Positions 15,068-22,625 of a DNA stretch of 23,973 bases are shown one piece after another (the stretch's first letter is position 1; the number at the start of each line of letters is the position of its first letter). This DNA comes from an uncultured Varibaculum sp. GTDB taxonomy: Bacteria > Actinomycetota > Actinomycetes > Actinomycetales > Actinomycetaceae. The stretch lies in contig CAMYFZ010000021.1 of NCBI GenBank assembly GCA_947255165.1, positions 1 to 23,973 on the forward strand. The letters are read 5' to 3'. The notes below the pieces were generated by a model. The model did no database searches, was not told the origin of the DNA, and saw only the letters and a list, made by a program, of their open reading frames with translations. A program made the position numbers and the translations under genes.

Positions 15068-17032
15068 ATGTGTGGAATCTTAGGAATGGTAGGGCTGGCG
15101 CCCACTAAAGATGCAGAAGAAGTCATTATGGGGGGCCTGGCCCGCCTGGAGTATCGCGGCTACGATTCGGCGGGGATTGGGCTTTCTACCCCCGGCGGGA
15201 TCCAAATCCGCAAGAAAAGTGGAAAACTAGCGAATTTACGAGCAGTTTTGCAAGAAGATCCGCTTCCCGCGGCGATCGCGGGGATCGGACATACCCGCTG
15301 GGCCACGCATGGGGGACCGACCGACATTAATGCTCATCCCCATGCTTCCTCCGATGGGCAACTCGCGGTAGTGCACAACGGGATTATCGAGAACGCCGAT
15401 AACCTGCGCCGCGTCCTCGAACAGCAGGGATTTAGTTTCGTTTCTGAAACCGACACCGAGGTAATTGCGAATCTGCTGGCAGCGTCCTATCTAGCTGACA
15501 AGGGCGAAGGCACCACCCTGGGGGAGGGGGCAGCAGAGATACCAGCTCCCGTCCTAGATGACGCACAGGTTTCTGCCGAGGTCGCTAGAGGGGCCCACCA
15601 GGCAGCGGCGCGGCTATCAAGGGCGCTACTGAAGACTATGGAGCAGCTCAAAGGAACTTTCACGATTTTGGCGATCCACCGGGACGCTCCCGGGATAGTG
15701 GTAGCTGCCCGGCGTTCCTCCCCGCTGGTTATTGGGGTGGGCCAGGATTGCAACTACCTAGGTTCCGATGTTTTAGCTTTCGCCGATCACACCAAAGACT
15801 GCCTGGAGATCGGGCAAGACGAACTGGTGATGGTGACTGCCAAGGAAGTAAAAGTCGCCAACAGTGAAGGTGGGGCGGTTACCCCCAAGCAGTTCACCAT
15901 TGATTTTTCGGTAGACCGCACCTCAAAGGGTGGGTGGGGAACCTTCATGGAAAAAGAAATCCATGAACAACCTTCCGCGGTAACTGCCACTTTGCAAGAC
16001 CGGACTGATGCGCAGGGCTACCTCACCCTAGATGAGCTGCGCATCAGCCAAGACGTACTGCGGCAAGTAAACAAAATGGTGATTATTGCTTGCGGCACCT
16101 CTGCCTATGCCGGGCAGATTGCCCGCTACGCGATTGAGCATTGGTGCCGGATCCCGGTAGAAGTAGAGCTGGCCAGCGAGTTCCGTTACCGCGACCCGGT
16201 AGTTGATCAGCGCACCTTGGTGGTGGCGATCAGCCAATCCGGGGAAACCATGGACACCATTATGGCGGTGCGGCATGCCCGGGAACAAGGCGCGAAGGTA
16301 CTGGCGATTGTAAATACTCCCGGCTCGACGATTCCCCGCGAATCCGATGCGGTACTACTAACCCATGCCGGCCCCGAAATCGCCGTGGCCTCCACCAAGG
16401 CTTTTACCGCCCAAATCACTGCCTGCTATTTGCTGGGGCTGTATTTAGCGCAGGTGCGGGGCAACAAGTTCATTGATGAAATCGCCGATTACCTGGAAAA
16501 ACTGGCGGCGGTTCCCCACAAGATGCAGACTCTGCTCAACGAAATGGAGCCGGTGGTCGAGGTTGCTAAACGCTACGGGAAAGACCTGAAATCCACGATT
16601 TTCTTAGGCCGTCACGTGGGTTATCCGGTGGCCATGGAAGGGGCGCTCAAACTTAAAGAAATCGCCTATGTACATGCGGAAGGTTTTGCCGCCGGCGAGC
16701 TCAAACACGGCCCGATTGCCTTGATCGAGCCGGGACAGTTCGTGTTTATCGTGGTGCCCACCCCGCGCCGGCCGGAGCTACACCAAAAGGTGATCTCGAA
16801 TCTGCAGGAGGTGCGCGCTCGCGGCGCGATTACTCTGGTAGTAGCGGAAGAAGGCGACGATAAAGTCGATAAATATGCCGACCATATTTTCCGGGTGCCG
16901 CGTACTCCTACCCTCTATATGCCTTTGCTAACTGTGATTCCCTTGCAAGTGTTTGCCTGTGAGGTCGCCAAGAGCAAAGGCTATGACGTGGACCAGCCGC
17001 GGAACCTGGCCAAATCGGTGACAGTGGAATAA
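15068..17032 (+). CDS. glmS: Glutamine-fructose-6-phosphate aminotransferase
   Basis: Makes glucosamine-6-phosphate from fructose-6-phosphate and glutamine, the entry step to amino-sugar and peptidoglycan synthesis. In the 654-residue protein, the N-terminal glutaminase domain begins MCGILGMVG with catalytic Cys2, then GHTRWATHGGPTDINAHPH and VVHNGIIEN. Two SIS domains follow (ACGTSAYAG; ISQSGETMDT; the C-terminal AEGFAAGELKHGPIALIE) and the end is PRNLAKSVTVE. Compared with the roughly 610-residue enterobacterial form, there is an extra low-complexity segment of about 40 residues around positions 145-185. The start codon is certain because Cys2 must be exposed, yet no ribosome-binding site precedes it. 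Confidence 0.98.
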   Translation: MCGILGMVGLAPTKDAEEVIMGGLARLEYRGYDSAGIGLSTPGGIQIRKKSGKLANLRAVLQEDPLPAAIAGIGHTRWATHGGPTDINAHPHASSDGQLAVVHNGIIENADNLRRVLEQQGFSFVSETDTEVIANLLAASYLADKGEGTTLGEGAAEIPAPVLDDAQVSAEVARGAHQAAARLSRALLKTMEQLKGTFTILAIHRDAPGIVVAARRSSPLVIGVGQDCNYLGSDVLAFADHTKDCLEIGQDELVMVTAKEVKVANSEGGAVTPKQFTIDFSVDRTSKGGWGTFMEKEIHEQPSAVTATLQDRTDAQGYLTLDELRISQDVLRQVNKMVIIACGTSAYAGQIARYAIEHWCRIPVEVELASEFRYRDPVVDQRTLVVAISQSGETMDTIMAVRHAREQGAKVLAIVNTPGSTIPRESDAVLLTHAGPEIAVASTKAFTAQITACYLLGLYLAQVRGNKFIDEIADYLEKLAAVPHKMQTLLNEMEPVVEVAKRYGKDLKSTIFLGRHVGYPVAMEGALKLKEIAYVHAEGFAAGELKHGPIALIEPGQFVFIVVPTPRRPELHQKVISNLQEVRARGAITLVVAEEGDDKVDKYADHIFRVPRTPTLYMPLLTVIPLQVFACEVAKSKGYDVDQPRNLAKSVTVE

Positions 17033-17059
17033 AAGGCAAGTTCAAAGGGAACCGGCGGC

Positions 17060-18682
17060 ATGATTGAGGCATTCGAGAAACAAACAGTTAGGCAAGCTGA
17101 AGCCAAAGTAGTAGCCGAGCATCCTCACGGGGCGTTGATGAAAAAGGCTGCCGGCGAAGTCAGCGACACCACTGTGGAGTTCTTGCTTGCCCGGGGTGCC
17201 AAAGTTGAGGAAACCCGGATCCTCGGGTTAGTCGGCGGCGGCGATAACGGCGGGGATTGTCTATATGCCTTGTCCTATTTGGCGAAATTGGGATACCCCT
17301 GTCTTGCCTTGCTGCTTTCGGATAAGCCCCATGAAAAAGCACTGGCGGCGGCCAAAAAAACCGAGGTAACCATCGAGCGGGTAGATTTAGCGGGCAGTGC
17401 TCGCCAGATTGCGCGCCTGGCTGCCCGCCGCGCCCGCGCCGCCCAGGTGTGGATTGATGGCCTGGTAGGAACGGGTGTCAACGGTAAACTACGTGAACCA
17501 TTAGCGCAGGTAGCAACGGAGTTAACTCGCCTGTATGAATCTAGGGGCTCCAAGGTGCTACGAGTGGCGATCGATATTCCCTCCGGGATTTTCACCGATG
17601 ATGGTCGCCTACCCGGGCCTTTCCTAGGGGCGGACGTGACGGTAACTATGGGAGGACGCAAATCCTCCTGCCTATTGCCGCCGGCTGCCTATCATTTTGG
17701 GCAAGTACGGCTAGTAGACCTGGGTTTGCAGATGAAAGAGCCGCGCCTAGCCCGCCTGGAGGCAGAGGATGTGGGTGCTATTTGGCCAGTGCCCGGTCCG
17801 GAAGACCACAAATATACTCGCGGGGTAGTGCAGATAGTCGCCGGTTCCTCCGCCTTCCCCCTAACCGGAGTGATGTGCGTAGAAGGTGCGGGTAGAGCCG
17901 GAGTCGGAATGGTGCGCTATGTTGGCCCCGAGGACGCGGCTTTCGCGATTCTTTCCCGTTTCCCGGAAGCAGTTTCCGGTGCGGGCAAACATCAATGCCT
18001 GCTGGTAGGTCCGGGCATAGATCCCAAAGATACTTCCCGGGTACGCGAAGCAGTCAACCAGGCAGTGCAAGCTGCTACCAGCGGGATTCCTCTGGTACTA
18101 GATGCGGGCGCCGTCGACCTCTATCCCCAAATCATTTCCCACGTTCCCGGCGGAACCCTTAGCCATCGAGCAGTACTTACTCCCCACGCGGGCGAGGCGG
18201 CGCGTTTGCTTTCGACACTCGGAGCCGGGGGAGGCCGCGGTGGAGTTAGCCGGGCAGAAGTGGAGGCATCGCCAGCAGCTTGGGTGCAGTATTTAGCGGA
18301 TAAAACCGGTGCCACGGTGCTGCTAAAAGGAGCAGTGACCCTAATCGCCAGCGCCGAGGGGACAATGTTCAGCCAGGCCGGAGCGCCTTTCTGGACCGGG
18401 ACAGCTGGTTCCGGTGATGTGCTGGCGGGAATCACCGCGGCGGTGCTGGCTCAACATCAGGCGCGCGCAGAACAATCGGGACACCAACTGTCTACCTCGC
18501 AAGTCTCAGCTGCGGTTGCCTCCGCCGCTTGGGTGCACGCCATGGCTGCTCGAAAAGCGGCCGAACTCCCCTTTGCCTCCGCAGATCCGCAAAGTGCTAA
18601 TAGCCTGGGTGCACCGCTGGTGGCTACCGATATTGCCCGCGCGATTCCGCAGGCTATCGCCTACGCTTTGCAGCAAGCTTAG
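17060..18682 (+). CDS. nnrD: Bifunctional NAD(P)H-hydrate epimerase/dehydratase
   Basis: Repairs hydrated NAD(P)H. The 540-residue protein is a fusion of two domains. The N-terminal epimerase (YjeF_N-like, about 1-225) contains GGGDNGGDCLYALSYLAK, GLVGTGVNGKLREPL and AIDIPSGIFTDDG. The C-terminal ADP/ATP-dependent dehydratase (about 235-540) contains TRGVVQIVAGSSAFPLTGV, LTPHAGEAARLL and TGTAGSGDVLAGITAAVL. The usual epimerase motif is GNNGGDG or, in actinobacteria, GNNGGDA; here Asp and Cys take two of those places. It lies 27 nt after glmS. acpS, often found between these two genes in actinobacteria, is absent. Confidence 0.93.
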   Translation: MIEAFEKQTVRQAEAKVVAEHPHGALMKKAAGEVSDTTVEFLLARGAKVEETRILGLVGGGDNGGDCLYALSYLAKLGYPCLALLLSDKPHEKALAAAKKTEVTIERVDLAGSARQIARLAARRARAAQVWIDGLVGTGVNGKLREPLAQVATELTRLYESRGSKVLRVAIDIPSGIFTDDGRLPGPFLGADVTVTMGGRKSSCLLPPAAYHFGQVRLVDLGLQMKEPRLARLEAEDVGAIWPVPGPEDHKYTRGVVQIVAGSSAFPLTGVMCVEGAGRAGVGMVRYVGPEDAAFAILSRFPEAVSGAGKHQCLLVGPGIDPKDTSRVREAVNQAVQAATSGIPLVLDAGAVDLYPQIISHVPGGTLSHRAVLTPHAGEAARLLSTLGAGGGRGGVSRAEVEASPAAWVQYLADKTGATVLLKGAVTLIASAEGTMFSQAGAPFWTGTAGSGDVLAGITAAVLAQHQARAEQSGHQLSTSQVSAAVASAAWVHAMAARKAAELPFASADPQSANSLGAPLVATDIARAIPQAIAYALQQA

Positions 18683-18694
18683 GACGGTATAGTC

Positions 18695-19858
18695 ATGGTC
18701 ATGAATACTGATTTTCCGGCGCGCGCGATTATTGACCTGTCTGCACTGGAAAAAAACTTGCAGCAGCTGCGCAAATGCGATCCGAAAGTTCAAGCGATGG
18801 CGATCGTGAAAGCCAATGCCTATGGACATGGTGGAGGGCAGATCGCCCGTGCCGCCTTAGAGTTCGGGGTGAATTGGTTTGGGGTCGCGCAGCTGGCAGA
18901 AGCTATGCAGCTACGGGAGGCACTGAAAGATTTTCCGCAGGCGCGCATTTTCACCTGGATTTTCAGCCCAGACGCCAATCTGGAAGCGGCGATTAAAGCC
19001 AACTTGGATATTGCGGTATCTAATCCTGAAACTCTGCTGCGCGTGGCTAGTGCCGCCCGGGCGGCAGAGAAAAAAGCCCGCATTCACCTGGCGGTGGACA
19101 CCGGGATGGGACGCGAGGGCGCCCTGCCCGAAAACCTAGCTCCTTTACTTTCGGCGGCAGAGCTGGCCAGCGACGAGAGAACGGTAGAAGTTGTCGGAAT
19201 CTGGTCGCATCTGGCGCGCGGAGATGAAGCGGGCGCGGGCGAACAGGCTACTGCCCGACAACTTAGCGACTTCCAACAGGCATGCGCAGCAGCTGAACAG
19301 CGCGGATTTACGGGGCTGGTGCGCCACCTATCGGCTTCTTCGGGACTGCTGTGGCATCCGCAGGCACATTTTGATTTGGCGCGCTATGGGATCGCCATGT
19401 ACGGCCTCACCCCGAATCCGGGCCGCGCCACTACCTCCAGCTTGTCTCTTACCCCGATTATGCGACTAGAAGCTGATCTGATCAGCGTAAAGAAACTGCC
19501 CGCGGGGCATCCGGTTTCCTATGGAGGCACCTGGGTGGCGCCCCACGATACCTATATCGGGATCGTGCCGCTGGGATATGCCGACGGGATTGACCGTCAT
19601 GCCTCCGGAAAAATCTGGGTAGCTGCCAATGGGCGGAAATATCCGCAGGTAGGACGGATATGTATGGATCAGTTCATGGTGGATTTAGGTAGCGGTGAAG
19701 ATGGGAAACCGCCGCTGGCTTCCGGAGCGACTGTGCGGGTCTGGGGAGATGGCTCCCAGGGCGAACCCACTGCCGATGATTGGGCGAAGGCCGCCGGAAC
19801 CATAAACTATACGATTGTTACTGACCTTAATCCGCGGGTGCCACGGGTCTATATCTAG
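18695..19858 (+). CDS. alr: Alanine racemase
   Basis: PLP enzyme that makes D-alanine for peptidoglycan. In the 387-residue protein, the PLP Lys is K39 in IVKANAYGHG, and the second catalytic residue is Y276 in PVSYGGTW. HLAVDTGMGREG, GYADGIDRH and the CMDQFMVD block complete the family signature. Two ATGs lie close together (18695 and 18701). The first is used here, with AGGACGG about 10 nt upstream; either fits. The start is 12 nt after the nnrD stop. Confidence 0.96.
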   Translation: MVMNTDFPARAIIDLSALEKNLQQLRKCDPKVQAMAIVKANAYGHGGGQIARAALEFGVNWFGVAQLAEAMQLREALKDFPQARIFTWIFSPDANLEAAIKANLDIAVSNPETLLRVASAARAAEKKARIHLAVDTGMGREGALPENLAPLLSAAELASDERTVEVVGIWSHLARGDEAGAGEQATARQLSDFQQACAAAEQRGFTGLVRHLSASSGLLWHPQAHFDLARYGIAMYGLTPNPGRATTSSLSLTPIMRLEADLISVKKLPAGHPVSYGGTWVAPHDTYIGIVPLGYADGIDRHASGKIWVAANGRKYPQVGRICMDQFMVDLGSGEDGKPPLASGATVRVWGDGSQGEPTADDWAKAAGTINYTIVTDLNPRVPRVYI

Positions 19859-19866
19859 GAGGAAAC

Positions 19867-20409
19867 GTGCCGTTTACTATTACCGTTAACTCACCTGACC
19901 AGACGCGCGCGGTTGGACAAGTGCTGGCTGCCCAGCTGCGCCCCGGAGATTTAGTAATGCTCTCTGGTGGATTGGGAGCCGGCAAAACTACTTTTACCCA
20001 GGGAATTGGTGCGGGACTGCAGGTAAAGGGGAGGGTATCTTCCCCCACTTTCATCGTCGCCCGGGTGCACCCGTCCTTGGTGGGGGGCGCCGATCTGATT
20101 CACGCCGATGCCTATCGGATCAAAGATTTGACGGATCTAGAAACCCTGGATTTGGATTCTACCTTAGACGAGGCGATTACCGTCATTGAATGGGGGGAGG
20201 GGAAAACCGAGCAGCTGTCGGCTGACCGCCTGGAGATTGAGATTCATCGGGAACACGGCGGGGTTGCTACCAGCAGTAATGGGGTAGTGGATCTCGCGCA
20301 GATGGATGACGGCAAACGCACGATCACTATTCGCCCCCTAGGAAAGCGTTGGAAAGAAACCGACTGGGGACAGGTGTTTTCCGCTTTTGAGCACAGCCAA
20401 GAAAAGTAG
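19867..20409 (+). CDS. tsaE: tRNA t6A synthesis ATPase TsaE
   Basis: Small P-loop ATPase that works with TsaB and TsaD to make threonylcarbamoyl-adenosine at position 37 of ANN-reading tRNAs. In the 180-residue protein, Walker A is GGLGAGKTT starting at residue 34. SSPTFIVARVH is the switch-like segment, then LIHADAYRI and VIEWGEG, both diagnostic. The GTG start is preceded by AGGAGGAA, which overlaps the alr stop codon. A stretch of about 20 residues (EHGGVATSSNGVVDLAQMDD) near the C-terminus is not typical. Confidence 0.94.
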   Translation: MPFTITVNSPDQTRAVGQVLAAQLRPGDLVMLSGGLGAGKTTFTQGIGAGLQVKGRVSSPTFIVARVHPSLVGGADLIHADAYRIKDLTDLETLDLDSTLDEAITVIEWGEGKTEQLSADRLEIEIHREHGGVATSSNGVVDLAQMDDGKRTITIRPLGKRWKETDWGQVFSAFEHSQEK

Positions 20410-20417
20410 GTAAAAAT

Positions 20418-21113
20418 ATGCGGATTCTATGTATCGACACTTCCTTGGGGGCATCGGTTGCCCTGTGGGATAGCGAAGCTAAGACCCAGGTGTTAGCCAG
20501 TCGCTCCAGTAGCGACTCTCGCTCCCATGCCGAACACTTAACGGAGCTGATTAGTGAGGTAGTGCAGGAGGCTTGCGGATGCGCTCTTTCGCAGGCGGGT
20601 ATTGAGGCGGTGGCGGTCGGACGCGGTCCGGCTCCCTTTACTGGTTTGCGCTCCGGGCTGGTTTCGGCTCGCACTATCGGATACGCGTTGGGAGTTCCGG
20701 TAATCGGAATTTGTTCCCTAGACGCCCTCGCACGCGCGGTATTAGACCTGGTGCCACCCACAAAGGAAGTGTTCATAGCTACCGATGCGCGGCGAAGGGA
20801 AGTCTATTGTGCCCAGTACCGCGCGGACGGTCCCGATGAGGTTTGCTGCCTGTGGGGACCAGAGGTGGGACGACCCGCAGATTTTGCGAATCGGGCGGCC
20901 ACACCCGGTTTGATGGTAGCCGGGGCGGGCGCGGAGCTATATCCCCAGGACTTTGTGTTAAATCCCGGGCTGCCTACCGAGGTAGAGGCAGCGGTACTCG
21001 GTAGGATCGCACAGGTGCGCCTAAATGGGCAATCCGCTGATCAGCTATTAAGCACGGTGTCTCCGCTTTATCTGCGCCGCCCGGATGTGCAGCCGCCTAG
21101 CCAGAAAAAATAG
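20418..21113 (+). CDS. tsaB: tRNA t6A synthesis protein TsaB
   Basis: Inactive ASKHA-fold paralogue that scaffolds the TsaD/TsaE complex. The 231-residue protein opens MRILCIDTSLGASVALWD, then SHAEHLTELI and VAVGRGPAPFTGLRSGLVSA, which is the family signature, with DARRREVYCAQY following. The ATG is 8 nt after the tsaE stop. It is likely co-transcribed with tsaE and the acetyltransferase downstream. Confidence 0.93.
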   Translation: MRILCIDTSLGASVALWDSEAKTQVLASRSSSDSRSHAEHLTELISEVVQEACGCALSQAGIEAVAVGRGPAPFTGLRSGLVSARTIGYALGVPVIGICSLDALARAVLDLVPPTKEVFIATDARRREVYCAQYRADGPDEVCCLWGPEVGRPADFANRAATPGLMVAGAGAELYPQDFVLNPGLPTEVEAAVLGRIAQVRLNGQSADQLLSTVSPLYLRRPDVQPPSQKK

Positions 21114-21120
21114 GGGTATC

Positions 21121-21615
21121 GTGACTGGCTGCGTTCTTTTAAGCATTGAGGACGTGTCGGCGCTGCTTGCCCTAGAACAAGCCTGTTTTGGATCCGAGGG
21201 GTTTAGCGCCGCGCAGCTGCAACAAATGCTAACCGCTCCCTACGGTTTAGCTTTAGGAATCTGGGAGGAGGAGGCGCTGGTGGGGGCGGCTCTGCTAGAA
21301 GTCTTAGTGCCAGAATCTGAGCTGCAATCCCTGGCAGTTCTGCCGGCTAAACGTCGCCACGGCCTCGGCGGCGCCCTCTTAAAATCCGCCCTCACTGCGG
21401 CCCGGAAACGGGGAGCTACTGAAATGTTTTTGGAAGTGCGCAGCTCCAACCAGGCGGCGATTAGGCTTTATGAACGCGCGGGATTCACTCCTTTGAGTGT
21501 GCGGCGGGGATATTATTCCCAACCCCGCGAAGACGCATTGGTAATGCGCAAGCGCCTGGCTAGCCCCTCTCCCGGTCCCGTCGGGGCGGAAATCACCTCC
21601 TCTGACCACCGCTGA
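21121..21615 (+). CDS. rimI: Ribosomal protein S18 N-acetyltransferase, RimI-like
   Basis: 164-residue GNAT acetyltransferase. The acetyl-CoA loop is LAVLPAKRRHGLGGALL (the RxxGxG-type motif), followed by LEVRSSNQAAIRLYERAGF and the RRGYYSQPREDALVM ending typical of RimI. GTG at 21121 is preferred because it gives the right N-terminus and follows the tsaB stop by 7 nt. An ATG at 21085 would overlap tsaB and add 12 unmatched residues. tsaD, the usual next gene, is missing. A C-terminal Pro/Ser-rich tail of about 20 residues is extra. Confidence 0.86.
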   Translation: MTGCVLLSIEDVSALLALEQACFGSEGFSAAQLQQMLTAPYGLALGIWEEEALVGAALLEVLVPESELQSLAVLPAKRRHGLGGALLKSALTAARKRGATEMFLEVRSSNQAAIRLYERAGFTPLSVRRGYYSQPREDALVMRKRLASPSPGPVGAEITSSDHR

Positions 21616-21848
21616 AAGGTATTTTGAAACTTTTAGCTTTCTCAATTGCGGGGAAATTTCTAGGTTAGCGTCCCCACAAATAAGAATTCGTGTTGACGAT
21701 TTTTTTCATCATCTTTTTTAACTAATTGACTATTAATGCAGGTAGATATCGCTTTAAAAGTATAGAATACCGTAACCTTTTTCTTTATCATTACTGCCTA
21801 GACCTAAACTCCTAAGTCTGCAAAAACCCTTGGGATAGCCTGTGAAAC
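21616..21848. promoter_or_regulatory. AT-rich gap with the sdhC promoter region
   Basis: 233 nt without an ORF. A weak imperfect hairpin (TGCGGGG ... CCCCACA, about 21647-21677) may terminate rimI. From 21685 to 21790 the sequence is strikingly T/A-rich. It contains TTGACG (21693-21698) and TTGACT (21726-21731) 33 bp apart, and TATAGAAT at 21761-21768, but none pair with a partner at the ideal spacing. The sdh promoter should lie here. Confidence 0.45.
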
Positions 21849-22610
21849 GTGGCCAATACAAAAGAAATTCAGAAGAGGCGAAGCTGGAACACCCTGGTCT
21901 TCGCGAAACAGTGCATGGCCGTTACCGGCATATTCTTTGTACTGTTTGTGTTAATGCATTCCTACGGGAACCTGAAGATTCTAGCGGGGGCTGACGCCTA
22001 TAACGGTTATGCCCACCACTTGCGGGTCTTCGGTGCCCCTATCCTGCCTTATGAAGGTCTACTTTGGATCCTGCGCGTCGCGCTCCTGGCGTGCGTCCTG
22101 ATCCATATGATCTGCGCCTTCTACCTCTGGTATCGCGCCAGTGTAGGACGAGGCAGCGAGAAATACGTAGTCAAACAGAACGTGGTTAACAACTACGCGA
22201 CCCGAACCGTACGTGTCGGCTCGGTGCTGCTAGCGTTGTTTATCGTGTTCCACATCCTTCACTTCACCACCAAGTCGGTGCAGATTGGTGCAGCTGGTGC
22301 CTACTGCTCGAAGACCTACGAGGTAGGTGGGGAACAGATTCCGATGGCACCGTGGAACATGATGGTAACCACGTTCTCAGCAGCTAACTGGTGGACGCTG
22401 ATTATTTACCTGGGTGCGGTCGCAATTGTGGCTTTGCACGTGGGACACGGCGTATGGTCCGCCCTGCAAACTATGGGTTGGATCCGGGAAAACACGCATA
22501 AAGCGACGGTTTATATCTCCGGGCTTGTGGGGCTATTGCTGTTCGCCTTGTTCGCCATCCCGCCGCTTTATTTGGTAATCACCAGCCCCAATTTAGTGCC
22601 GGGTTGTTAG
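21849..22610 (+). CDS. sdhC: Succinate dehydrogenase cytochrome b558 subunit
   Basis: Membrane anchor of a type-B succinate:quinone oxidoreductase, one polypeptide with two b haems. The 253-residue protein has five hydrophobic segments at about 17-38, 68-93, 121-141, 183-206 and 222-246. Candidate axial haem ligands in these helices are H37 (LMHSYGN), H86 (LIHM), H135/H138 (FHILHF) and H197/H200 (HVGHG). The start is GTG at 21849, with no clear ribosome-binding site. It is followed by sdhA after 15 nt, the order expected for SdhC-A-B operons in actinobacteria. The complex could run as succinate dehydrogenase or fumarate reductase. Confidence 0.9.
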   Translation: MANTKEIQKRRSWNTLVFAKQCMAVTGIFFVLFVLMHSYGNLKILAGADAYNGYAHHLRVFGAPILPYEGLLWILRVALLACVLIHMICAFYLWYRASVGRGSEKYVVKQNVVNNYATRTVRVGSVLLALFIVFHILHFTTKSVQIGAAGAYCSKTYEVGGEQIPMAPWNMMVTTFSAANWWTLIIYLGAVAIVALHVGHGVWSALQTMGWIRENTHKATVYISGLVGLLLFALFAIPPLYLVITSPNLVPGC

Positions 22611-22625
22611 GGAAGGATGCGTAAG

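Noticed and set aside
21085..21120. Earlier ATG for rimI overlapping tsaB
   Set aside because: It adds residues with no GNAT match; GTG at 21121 right after the tsaB stop fits better.
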